Source of the DNA: Hippopus hippopus
Lineage: Eukaryota > Mollusca > Bivalvia > Cardiida > Cardiidae
Assembly (NCBI GenBank): GCA_946811185.2
Contig: OX328101.1
Coordinates: 14,988,122-15,052,121, forward strand
DNA length: 64,000 bases
Direction: 5' to 3'
In this document: one piece after another, positions 44,158 to 54,777 of the stretch
How the letters are laid out: every line of letters begins with the position of its first letter
Position numbering within the stretch: position 1 is the stretch's first letter
Program-made: the position numbers and the translations under genes
The notes under the pieces: generated by a model
Told to the model about the DNA's origin: nothing
The model's database searches: none
The model's input: the letters and a program-made list of their open reading frames with translations, nothing else

Positions 44158-46299
44158 AAAATACAATTGCAATAGTATTGATATTGCCTGTTACTATTGC
44201 AATACTATTGGATGAATTGCAGGAGATGAATTTCACCAAATTACATCTAGAAACCATGTTTTATACTAATACTTTCTCCCAGTAGTTTAAATTCTACTTG
44301 AGTATAGTTTTGAATAGCAAATAAAGGGTGAAATAGAGTTAAATGCAAGATGCTCAATAAATTTCAATGACTATTTTTTCTAAATGCAGATAGCTCACAA
44401 ACAATTTAACATACCTACTTACTCTGAACTTTTGAAGAAGTCAGCTTTTAAGTCTGATTGATATACAACAGCATGCAAAGCACAAAATGCTGACAAATGC
44501 TGATGGTTCATAAACACACCTGATAAAAAAAGTAATTATAAAGCAACTAAACTTTTAAAGAAATCACCTTTTACATGTGAGCCCTTAAGTTTTTTTGAGT
44601 TTAGCTAGATTTACCCATAATTGGCCAATATATTCAGACAGAAAAAATAATTATTTTTGTTTAGTCTCCAAATCTTTACGAAATCATCATTCTGAAAAAA
44701 AAAAGGGGAGTGGCCGAAATAATAGGTTTTACCTTGTTGTATGTGTATCCAAAAAGTGTGTTATATTAAGATATTTGTATAAATTTACTGCTTATAGTCA
44801 TTAAAAAGCTGAAAAGACGATCTGAAGTGACTCTGATCAGACGTCAAAGAGACATTTTGTTGTGTCATGGGTTTCCGTGTTTTTTACTACAATCAGTTTT
44901 TCATGTCTGTTAATTTCTGGCTAGGCATTTCCACGTGATTTGACAAGAAAATTGTCAATGAGGGTAACAAGTAACTTCAAAACCTGTTATTTTTCACAAG
45001 GAAAGCGAATAATGGCCTTTTTTGTCTATGCATTTTCTTACGCGAAGTCTTGAGTGTAACCAGAATTTGTTACATGAATTTCAATTCTAAAACGTGATAT
45101 ACAAAATAATTTGCGCAAGTGGGAACGCTGATAAACATTATCTTACGTTTTTTAGCCCGAGAAAGAAGTAGCTTTCTAATACAAGTTAAGTCATAGTACA
45201 GAAGTGGATGGTATAGATCCAAGATCAGACAGCGTGTTCTGTTTAGTCTGATGTCTATCTACACCATCCGCCAACGCTTTTAAAATTGCCATCTTGCCAT
45301 CAGCAGAATAAATTAGAACGACCATAATGTAGATCTATACTACAAGCCATCTGTCTACAAGATGACTGTAGGCCTGTCTTGGGTACACAAATGTTTGCAG
45401 TAAAATTTGGATAAGGGGTATGATGTAACACGTAAATCATTCGAAGCAACTAAGTTGTAACGCACCTGTTTAATTTACACACTTAAACTGGTCTGCTCGA
45501 AGAAACTTATATCTGGCTCAGGTCAACCTCCAATCAATTCAAAGTGACCACGCAATAAGCCTATTTCATGCACGTTTCACACCAGCTGATAAAGCCTTTT
45601 TGCATTTAGTAATATAGCTGTTTCAAGAACACCCCAGTCGTGTCACATATTTTGTGTAGTCAGCATAAAAAAGTGTGGCTGTTTTCTAAAAATAATTCCT
45701 TGCAGCCGAAATAAAAGGAATGCATTCGAAATGGATTTCTGATAAATAAAGAAAAGAATGAACAAGGTTTAGGATTCTTTTTTAATAGTAGATTTATTTA
45801 TTGCTTATGGAGGCACAACACGCATGGTTATGGTTTTGGCGGCCTGTGTAGATTAAGATTAGACTGTAGGCAGACTGTTTGGTCTGATCATTGATCTAAA
45901 TCCACACTATTCGCTTTGGTGAGAAGTTTTTAATAAACCCCTTAGTGTTGCAATTATTTTGGTCTAATTTCATGACTTAAAACACCGCTGAGTTAATCAG
46001 CTCTTGAAGGATTCGTTTTTGTAACAATAAACATTGCTATGCAAAAATGAATATTATGCAGCCGATCATTATTGAAAACATATTCCAAAAAATTAACCTG
46101 TACAAATATCTTGGGAAATTAACGTTACGGAATGTCCGAATATTTAGAAAAACTTGCTTTTGAAAGTGTTCAGAGAAAGGATTAAAATATAAATTATTTT
46201 TGTAAATAATTTAACGTGTCCGAAATTTTAGGGCGTCCGAATACATTAGCTAATTGCGGTATTTTCTCTCTCTTTCTTGTCATCGAAACTATCAATATT

Positions 46300-46408
46300 T
46301 GAGGTAACTATCAGCGATAGTTATCGATTTTCAACGGAACAATCGATGCAATAGCATCGACATGCTCACCATCGGGATCCATCGATAGTCTGATGTATCG
46401 TTACACCC
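46300..46408 (-). mobile_element. hAT-like terminus (AGGGGTGTAACGATAC), partner not found
   Basis: Reading inward from 46408 on the minus strand: AGGGGTGTAACGATACATC, then ATCGATGG and repeated ATCGAT/CGATAG motifs. This start is common at hAT-type transposon ends. The opposite end is not visible, so the copy is truncated. Confidence 0.5.
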
Positions 46409-47131
46409 CTACTGCTTTGATCCTCACTCGTCCGACGAGGAAATACCGTTCTAATATTGGACTCTTGACATTTTTTTCAGACGAAACGCAAACGCTACTT
46501 AAATTGTCTCCCTTAGCAACGAACCTCAAATACCGGGTTTCAATAACAGGTACCATTTATCCACTCAAGTTATAGAAATTAATAAAGCCAAAACAACACA
46601 TTTTTTCAAACTGGTATCTAGAAAGTATTTGCGTTAATGTTAATAACGTTCGTTCTAATATTAGCAAAGTCGCTCGTATTGCATTAGATCTACCCGAAGC
46701 ATATTAAAACATTCTTGCTTGCAACGAAAGGTCCCGGGTTATCATTAGGCTGACTTGAAACCGGTCTTTATTTGGAGCAGGGACCAGAACGTTTCATGTC
46801 CTGTTTCAGTATTTGATTTCCCGAATACCCTTAATTCGCTTATTCAATAATGGAATTGCCATTTTTGTCTCCTGTAAATTAACTATTCATCTGAAAAACT
46901 TATTTACTATTTCCTTTTCACCACTCGTCCTGCCGGACGACCACTATTGATTCACTCGTCCTCATCCATTTCTTACTTGTAAATATGAGTGGACGAGTGG
47001 ATTCTTTGGACCCTGCTGCTGGGTCATTACAAAACCGGGATGTTCGGTTATGGCATTTCACATTATTCTGAAACAAAAATCAACCCTCTGCATGCCAGGA
47101 CCAACTTCAGCTATTCTTACAATGTCAACAC

Positions 47132-47328
47132 TTAACCATTGCCTCACAATCCGAGATTGTGCCCAGAAGACAGCTGTTGAAAACATTGTGGGAAAAGAAA
47201 AAAATGCTGGAAACTTTATTTGACAATGCCTTTATCCATTCAACCACGAATTCCATCATTTAATAAAGTGTTCTCCAAATGCTTTGAAATGGGAAAAATC
47301 CAAAATCTTGTCATTTGGTGAAGGGTAA
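47132..47328. mobile_element. MITE-L, decayed; further fragments at 48095-48245 and 48905-49045
   Basis: TTAACCATTGCCTCACAATC at the left, AAAACATTGTGGGAAAAG core, TCATTTGGTGAAGGGTAAAG at the right. The two fragments keep the CAGCATTTTCCCCTTTTCCC and AAAACATTGTGGAAAGAGG core parts. ORFs in 48043-48389 lie across such fragments. Confidence 0.6.
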
Positions 47329-48413
47329 AGTCGGATTCTAGAGTACTTCACTACCTGTATCAAATTACCAGACTGCAACTACAAGGTGAAACGTTAACAC
47401 AAGAGACAATATTCTCCAAATACAACTTTAACAGATATCCAGGATTATCACACAGCTCTGCTTATAAAACTTTTCCTGTTTACACCTTCTAGACACTTGC
47501 CTGCCACTTAAAATTGGGAACGACAAAGTGATTCATTCTTAAATATTGCGCCCGCCCGATTTCTATTTTAAGCAAGTTAACGCGTTAACTTTTTAATGTC
47601 ATTCAGATTTAAAGCGTGGTATGACATGTTTCTGCCCATAAGGAAACTTTTAACAACATTGTTGATGAGTTAGAACACAAAAGAGATAATGACAGTCAAA
47701 AACTTACTTAAATTTTTATTGTAGACTCCTCCAAGAGGTTAATTTACTTTCTACAACCGGTATCAATATGGCTGACAAGGGTGTGCCTCGAGATATTGCT
47801 TGAGATTGTATCAATTGAGTATATCCCTCTCATTCTTCATTGCCTCGTATTCGAAATCAGTTGTTCGTCCCAAAACATATTCGTTTTCGTTCCGAAGCTT
47901 GTTCACATTTAAATGCAGTTTGCCCAAGTTTTAATAATATTTCTGAATGACTACATGTGCCCCATGCACTTAAGAGAATTATGGACAAAAGCCACATGAT
48001 ATTAAATTATGTATATCTCCTGACCTTTTAGTTTTTTACAATGTGTTTATGAAAAAAAAAGTAGATTTAGTAAAGTTTTTATTGACTTGGTCAATATTGA
48101 GGATTAAAACATCAGCATTTTCCCCTTTTCCCACAATGTTTTCTACGCTATCAAAGGAACTTAACTTCTTTTGTACCAAAGTCAAATTTGTCGTCCGCCA
48201 ATGTTTTCATTTTGGAAGGGTAAAAAATATGATGTTTGGGAAAGGCTTAAGTGACATGGAGCTTTTGTCCCATGAGGCAATTGTCTGAAGGGGCCTTTGT
48301 CCTCTGGGGCTTTTGTCTATGAGGCTTTTCTCCATTTTGGGCTTTTGTCCTACACCCCTTTCCCAGACAGCAAAATTTGATTTGTCCATAATTACCCTTG
48401 AAGCACCAAGTAA

Positions 48414-48721
48414 TGACTGATTGATTGTATGGTGTTTAACGCCGTTTTCAACATTATTTCAGTTATATCGCGGCGACCAGCACACCTATCCATGCTTTCC
48501 TGGAGTTTCTGTTACCAGTACTCAGCACAATATTCTTTCCAAGCCACTGGCTGCTTTCCCACATAAGCACTGTCAAAACAATGGTCAGCGGTGGGAGAGG
48601 GATGAATCCAGTTGCAGTGACTGTCATTAATTCTCGGAAAGAAATTGGCAGGGGATCAAACCCTAGACCTCCTGTTTTCCAATCTTGTATACTACCTACT
48701 GAGCTACCGGGGCTCGGCAAG
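48414..48721 (-). mobile_element. tRNA-derived SINE, complete, 11-bp TSD
   Basis: Minus-strand head with box A TAGCTCAGTAGGTAG and box B GGTTTGATCCCC. The tail (plus strand) includes GGTGTTTAACGCCGTTTTC and ATTTCAGTTATATCGCGGCG. The direct repeat GCACCAAGTAA flanks it at 48403-48413 and 48722-48732. Confidence 0.85.
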
Positions 48722-48814
48722 GCACCAAGTAAACCAAAACGGACACTTTCAGTCTAGAAATAAGATCCAAATAAATTCATTATCAATGCTGCTCTTGTCT
48801 GGCATGGTTCAGCA

Positions 48815-48895
48815 AAGCGGACAATGTAGACCAAGATCAGACTGCACGCTTTGTGCAGTCTATCTTTGTCTACACTGGCCGCAAAGGCAACTATT
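48815..48895. mobile_element. MITE-K hairpin core
   Basis: GACAATGTAGACCAAGATCAG... ACTGCACGCTTTGTGCAGT ...CTTTGTCTACACTGGC: the central hairpin of MITE-K with short flanks only. Confidence 0.6.
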
Positions 48896-49033
48896 GTTGT
48901 GAAAGGAACTTTTAGGGTCAAAATTATTTGCAACAAATTAAGTGTGGCTCAAATGATGTAATTCATTTTGGATATAAAACATTGTGGAAAGAGGAAATGT
49001 TGTTTGACACATTTTCTTTGTTTTCTATTATTT

Positions 49034-49220
49034 TTAACCTTTATCTTGCTAAATAAGTAAATTAAAACATTCAAGCCAATAGTAAAAACCTGAATAATGT
49101 TATTTCAAAGTTATTTGTTTGGAAAAAAATGTCTCCTTATCGGACACTCTTTGTAGTCTGATCTTGATCCACACTGTCAGCAAAAGGTCAGTGAGTCGCT
49201 CTTAGCAACCCAAGTATTAA
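49034..49220. mobile_element. MITE-K
   Basis: TTAACCTTTATCTTGCTAA at the left (TTAA 49034-49037), CTTAGCAACCCAAGTATTAA at the right (TTAA 49217-49220). The left arm of the central hairpin is largely deleted (GGACACTCTTTGTAGTCTGA). Confidence 0.75.
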
Positions 49221-49542
49221 CCTTTTCCCTCAGAGTCATCAATGAGACATTAAACCAAGGCCCCATGAGACAGTGCTATACACTAAGAATGCTAAAGGAC
49301 CAGGCGTGTCTTAGGTTGGGCTTCCTCCTGTATCTTGCACCATCCCCAGTAATACAACTACATATAACAGCCTTCAGGGGGTGTCACCAATGTGGGCAAC
49401 TGGTAGTGACAATAAATAAACAAAAATCAATCAGTTAAATGCCAAGAATGTAGCTAAAATGCAGCCCATAACTATCGGGCTATTTTCAAGGCTTGCATAG
49501 AATGCCTTGCTAAAGATCTAAAGGTACTCTGACATCACATAA

Positions 49543-49745
49543 GTGAGCCATACTATGTGAAAAGGGGACTTTATGCATTTGCAAAAGGTATCGACCCAGG
49601 TCAGCCTGCACAGTCCATGCAGGCTGACCTGGGTCTATACTTTTTGCTTTTAGTAAATTTTCTGCGTGTCAAAAAACCATTCTAACTCAACGTTTAGCTG
49701 ATTTTTAGACAAAATGGATTTCATGGATCCATAACTCACTCAGTC
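49543..49745. mobile_element. MITE-P (hairpin GACCCAGGTCAGCC)
   Basis: A perfect hairpin with 18-bp arms (49593-49610 GACCCAGGTCAGCCTGCA, loop CAGTCCA, 49618-49635). Flanking blocks GAGCCATACTATGTGAAAAG and GGTAAATTTTCTGYRTGTC-like, then GGATCCATAA, recur with the copy at 53095-53290. A partial third copy is at about 56635-56750 (GCCCTGGTCAGTCTGCGTG / GCACAGGCTGGCCGGGGTC). Confidence 0.78.
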
Positions 49746-51168
49746 TCCCTTAAGTGCGACAAAGTCGATGGAAAATAAATGATTTTTGAAGTTTCGAAAA
49801 TGCGACTTTGACTAATTTTTCGGAATGATAGTACATGAGGGAGATAAAGCAGAGTTATTATGAGTACAACTATAATACTTTTCCAGATATTCAGGTGCCA
49901 ATAATACCACTGCTGTTATTTTAGGAAGCCATTTACGAGACATGTCCTTTAACTTTAACAAGAAGTACTGAATGTGTTGAGGCCTACATATGACTCGTCA
50001 TGACTTTTACTAATGAAATAAACCCGTTCATATCTGAATCAATTGTTGGTTTGACTTTGGAATCATCTGCAAGTGTAAAAAGTCGAAGCAGAACTACATG
50101 TTTGTTGTAAACTTGGGGGTGTTTATTAGAACACAAAAGCAAACAAATTATATAACACCATTAAAAACGAAGCAAAGAAAAAGTTTCAGACATTGTCTGC
50201 CTTTGACAAGACTCCCGACATTAAATCATCACTTATAAAGGTTGGTGTATTTGCTCTGTTTATGTAGACTGTGTTCGAAATTTTGTCTCGTAAATGGTCC
50301 ATTGTTGTCCCGTAAATGATTCTAACGAAAATCCTATAGCGACATACACCGTCAATCATATTAAAAATGTGGAATACTATCCCCACCATATAAGAACACT
50401 GTGCACTGCTTTAAAGTCAAAACAAAGTCGTTAAAAGTTGGGATTGTCTGGTAAATGGTTAAATTCAAGACAAAGAGGTAAAACATTTTGTTTTTGTCAA
50501 GATTAACAGGAAATTACTGATTTATAGAAATAACAGAAACTTTGAAACAGCTAACCTTGCAGATGTATACATGATTAAATAATTTCTGTCCTTGATAACG
50601 TACAAGTAATATAAAACGTTCAATCTTCGGAAAAATAACTGAAATATTAATGTGATGTCAAAGCGCTAATCAATGGCTGGCTTTTTGGGTGACTGTGCTT
50701 CTTTATCTTTGACGGCATGCGATTTCCTTTTCTTAGGAAACGTTACACAGTGTATTTTGTTCAGTTTCAGCTTATGCAGCTGTAGCTCTGCGCTAAGTTC
50801 TACAATAGACACAATAGAACTTTTGACTCTGATTTTATTTTTTAAGCCACTCTTCTCCATAATAATTATTCATGTAGCTGTTTCTTTTTCTCTCTGTACT
50901 CAGCATTCTCTGGACCTTGGACTTTGCAATACTGACATTATCAAGAAGTGCATATGTTTATTAACAATGACGGATAGATGCATGAGACGACATATCCAGT
51001 AGATTTGTTTTTCCTAAAGCATTTAAGCGATTTCTTTCCAAAGCACAGTTATATTAAAGCCCAGGTAGTGACCAAAAGTAAACAATGCAGGCGAATAAAA
51101 TGCATTTAATTTTTCATTATACCATTTAGAAATATTGAAATCATTGTGAAGATGACACTCTGTTATTA

Positions 51169-51306
51169 TACGGTTCAGCCATGGGTTAGTCGCTGGCGGA
51201 TAGATGAATTTTAAAAATAGGTCAAAAGTTGCCAGGTCGCTCTATCTTTTGCTTAAATTTGACCTGTTTTAATATTGTCCTCTCTGCCAGCGACAAACAC
51301 ATGGAC
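51169..51306. mobile_element. 138-bp MITE
   Basis: Imperfect inverted ends: ACGGTTCAGCCATGGGTTAG then TCGCTGGC at the left; GCCAGCGACAAACACATGG then ACCAACCGT at the right. The inner part has AGGTCAAA and TTTGACCT facing each other. Confidence 0.65.
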
Positions 51307-51552
51307 CAACCGTACAATGATAGATTGTAATCTTCCCAATAATTTCCATACTTTTACATGGTGAATATAGACATGCATTTCTTACTTTTGTCCACTGTTT
51401 GGCCTTTAACTAATTCAGATGCTTGATCTTACTTGTAATTCTCGAATTCTGGAAGAGAGGTTAATTATTTCCGAACCGGTTATGGGACAATTTTCAAAAT
51501 TGCGACAAAACGTTCTAACCAGTATTGTTTGCTAGCAAAGCTCATTTGTTTC

Positions 51553-51576
51553 TGGAGAGAGAGAGGGAGAGAGAGC
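51553..51576. repeat. GA microsatellite
   Basis: Interrupted GA repeat, GGAGAGAGAGAGGGAGAGAG. Confidence 0.8.
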
Positions 51577-53094
51577 ATTTTGAAATTGTCAGATGAGGAG
51601 GGAAAATTTCACAAAGTAAAAAACTATATTATCTGAAATGTAATGTGTTTCACACTTTTATTGCTGTTTTTATTTTAGTAAAAATTTACTTTTAACATGA
51701 AAATAATAAACAGAGGACATCTTAACCGTACTGTTTTAAGAGTTCTTTAAGGTACATGTATGTAGTGCTTGGACATGCTTATTTCAGTTTTCTGACGCTG
51801 CAAGTAAGCACGATTTCTGTACCACCAAAACTAAGCATTTACGGGACTACAAGTCCAGTTACGGGACAATATCTTTGCCCATGTAAATTGGAAGACATTA
51901 CTTCTCTATTTTCTTTTTATTGTGTTTGACATGCAACAGTGATCTGTTGATATAGAATTCAGCAATAGAAATAGTTAAAAAGCAGAGTAAAATGAAAATA
52001 AACGTTTGTTCGTCATTTACCTGGGCATTTGTGTAGATTAACGTTATGTTTAGTTATTCAGTTTCAAACATAGCCGCTGTAATACTTTGTCGCAAATACC
52101 CATTATTGAGTGAAAACATGACAAAATGAGTGTAAAAGACGAATAGGAATTTATAAAATCCAGGAAAACTGCACTCTCTGTCCCGTAAATGGTGACTCGT
52201 AAATGGCTTCAAAATCTCGTATAGCCGCCCTTTTGTCGAGTACATTATGGATCTTTTGCCGAAATCATGATTTTTATTTCGTAGGAACACTATAGTTTTG
52301 GTAGAAGTTAACTGTTTATTTTCCAGTGTTCATAGTTCAGTGTAATGTTACATGAGAAAGTTGTCTTGTAAATGGTTTCGTTAAAATCACGCTATGCAAT
52401 CAAATACTTTGATGCTTTCTGGTTGTAAAAAAAGTAGCGAAAACTTGTGCTTTGAATAGGCCAGCACAGACATATGACCGTAATTGTTAAAAAATGCTGT
52501 TTGTATTTGTTATTTGAAATTGTATGTTAAATTTGTAATTGAAATTAGGTGATGTCTCATAACTGGTTCAAATGTTGAAGACACTATGATATGGCGATGG
52601 TTCTCTCCACTCCAAATGTCTAATTCAATTCTTTTGTCTTAAATTATTTTAGAGACATATATGAGATTGGATTAATATGAAAATGTTGTCCTATGTTATC
52701 CTGAATGATTACAGACAATGCGTGAAACAAGTCATTTTGCTCTTAAGACAGGCTGTTTTAGCTACCCCCTGGTTGGAAAATTGATTCTACATCGCGAAAT
52801 AGATAGTATATGTGAGAGTGTGTGTGATTTTCCATAAACATAGTGGCTGTACTATCCAAAGCATCATTTAGACCAGCACAAGAAGTCCTACGAGTGTTGG
52901 TATTACCATATCACTGTTGAAGACACTGTTTGTCTCACTCATGTGAGACTGAGTGAACTATGTGATGATTCTCTTTGTATAGTGCATCAAAGAGATGCAT
53001 TAACCTCCCTTTTCCTAGAGCATAGCTCAACTATATCTTTACTTGTGAAGTCAGGATTTTTCAAAATAAAAAAACATGTGTCAGTATTTATATT

Positions 53095-53290
53095 CGAGCC
53101 ATGCTCTGTGAAAAGGGGGATTTATGCCTCTGCGAAAAGTAATGACCCAGGTCAGCCTGTACAGTCCACCCAGGCCGACCTGGGCTGAAGTTTTTCGGTA
53201 TTGGTAAATTTTCTGTATGTCCAAAGACCAGTCTATCTCATGATGAGGTTGGTTGTTAAAAAAAGTTGATTTTACGGATCCATAAGTATG
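53095..53290. mobile_element. MITE-P, copy 2
   Basis: GAGCCATGCTCTGTGAAAAG, hairpin GACCCAGGTCAGCCTG/CAGGCCGACCTGGGC, then TGGTAAATTTTCTGTATGTC and TTTTACGGATCCATAAG. Same order as 49543-49745. Confidence 0.75.
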
Positions 53291-53786
53291 TGATAACTTG
53301 CTTGGTATTATGCATCACGGAGACGCATTAAGCCCCCTTTTGTTCATTTGTTTTTGCTTTTTTTTCTAAATGACCCTACCCATAGTTCACAATTGGCAAC
53401 AATGAAAGACAATGCTATAATTTTAAATTCTAAAACTAATTATCTGATTGGTTGAAACATTTTCTCTTTTGGCCATTTAGATGGCTAGTCTTCAAATCTA
53501 AATTGAGCATTAACATAGCTGGTAAATATACTACTCAACTTTTGTTAACTACCAAATGTTTTACTGTGTATATTTCCAACGATGATTAGATTTCCTACGT
53601 GAAATTGATTTTCGAAGTAAGTTTCAGGTTTAACCAATTTGATTGAGGGACACATTTTACATTCTTTCAGCTATTGCGTGAGGTATGTGCTGGAAAAGGG
53701 GGAGACTCCATTTATTAAAGATTTTGTAACAGACAATTTTTTCTTCAAAATTCTGAAAACCAAAATTAATGTTTACATTTTTAGTC

Positions 53787-54777
53787 TTAGTAGCGTGTGT
53801 GTGATCCATTACTGCCAACAACTGCCTGGCAACGACGTCGCATGCTCCCTATGAGGTTTCTGACCGTCTGAACGGGGATATTAGCCCATTCTTGCGCCAA
53901 CATGGCCCAAAGCTCCTGGATGCTTCTAGGTTGCACCTGACGAGCTGATATCCGTACCTGAAGCTCATTCCACATGTGCTCAATCGGATTTAGGTCAGGT
54001 GATCGAGCTGGCCAGTCAAGGCGCTCAATGCCCTCCCGCTGCAGGTAGTCCTGGACCAACCGAGCCCTGTGGGGACGCACATTATCATCCATTAAAATAA
54101 ACTGATCGCCCACCGCTCCAGCATAAAGCCTAACCTGGGTGTCCAGCATCTCATCAATATACCGCTGACCAGTCAATGTACCTCTATTCAGCACAACGAG
54201 GTCAGTACGACCGTCCCAGCTGATGCCTCCCCACACCATTACTGATCCACCCGCGTAGCGATCGTGTTCAGCAATGTTACTGGCTTGAAACCTTTCCCCA
54301 GCTCTTCTCCAAACTCTAGCACGTCTATCAGTAAAGTCTAGGCAAAACCTAGACTCATCAGTAAAAAGAACATGCCACCGGTTTTGTCTGGTCCACCTGA
54401 CATGCTCTCTCGCCCATTCCAAACGGGCCTGACGATGGCGACGTGTCAAAGGAACTTCTTGACAGCAGACCACCCTCGAGCAACCTTCTACGCACAGTCT
54501 GAGTAGAAACATTGACCCCAGAAGCATTTAGAAGGTCATTACGAAGATGTGTGGCTGTTGAAAACCGACTTCGGCGAGCCTGGATGACCAAGAATCGGTC
54601 TTGAGCAGCAGTAGTCACCCTCTGTCTGCCTCCACCATGCCGCCTGATGGGTGTACCATACTGCTGGTACCTTACCTAGGCTCTGGTAATGATGGTATGG
54701 TGTACACCCAGCGCCACACCAACCTCACGGTGTGTGGTCCCCTGCTCCACCATCCCTATAGCCCTCCACATCTCCGC
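53787..54777 (-). pseudogene. Tc1 transposase (DD34E), main part, dead
   Basis: Reading leftward: AEMWRAIGMVEQGTTHREVG (HTH), ITRA then an in-frame TAG where Trp is expected, RYQQYGTPIRRHGGGRQRVT, TAAQDRFLV, a second HTH region ending STQTVRRRLLEGG, then a frameshift near 54455. From VPLTRRHRQARLEW onward the catalytic domain is open for about 220 codons: TDESRF (Asp), MDDNVRPHRA (Asp) and SPDLNPIEHMW (Glu), with 34 residues between the second Asp and the Glu. The protein ends SNGSHTRY at the stop 53787-53789. All three catalytic residues survive, so the damage is one stop, one frameshift and the foldback insertion. The first 13 codons are at 63685-63724. Confidence 0.9.

Larger units (their letters stand above)
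43274..47015. mobile_element. CAGGG-family element with TSD CTGCT (3.7 kb, carries others)
   Basis: Termini CAGGGTCCAAAAATTTCC and TTTGGACCCTG; perfect 5-bp TSD CTGCT (43269-43273 and 47016-47020). Left boxes: GGGCAAGT, 14 nt, ACTTGCCC. Right boxes: ACTCGTCC-tgcc-GGACGACC, about 11-13 nt, ACTCGTCC, 13 nt, ACTTGT. It contains element C copy 2 (43427-44157), repeat R (44795-45115), MITE-K-like hairpins (about 45205-45275 and 45850-45912) and a hAT-like terminus (46300-46408). No intact ORF; the remainder of 44158-46300 is AT-rich without a gene. Confidence 0.78.
42370..47060. mobile_element. MITE-L interrupted by a nest of elements
   Basis: The left part, 42370-42564, runs CCTTTACCACACATC ... 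core GGGAAAATGCTAGC/TGCCTTTTCTCCC ... CCACTGGGT. The right part resumes at about 47019 (CTGGGTCATTACAAAACCGG) and fades near 47060. Between them lies an element with CATGGTTTTCC...GGAAAACCCTG ends (42565-43271; flank CTGGGT at 42559-42564 and 47019-47024), and next to its right end the large CAGGGTCC element. Confidence 0.6.
50284..52566. repeat. cluster of a TGTCYCGTAAATGG-like motif
   Basis: Plus strand: 50284-50297, 50306-50319, 52179-52192, 52194-52206, 52362-52375 and the variant TGTCTCATAACTGG at 52553-52566. Minus strand: about 51835-51848 (CATTTACGGGAC), 51857-51870 (AGTTACGGGACAAT) and 51479-51490 (GTTATGGGACAA). Nine matches in 2.3 kb in both orientations with uneven spacing. No gene was recognised in 49746-53094; ORFs at 50666-50860 and 50673-51002 overlap on opposite strands and lack motifs. 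Confidence 0.6.

Noticed and set aside
50666..50860. Lys-rich minus-strand ORF ending SPKKPAID
   Set aside because: It looks exon-like in composition but overlaps a longer ORF on the other strand and has no supporting splice sites or homology that I can see.
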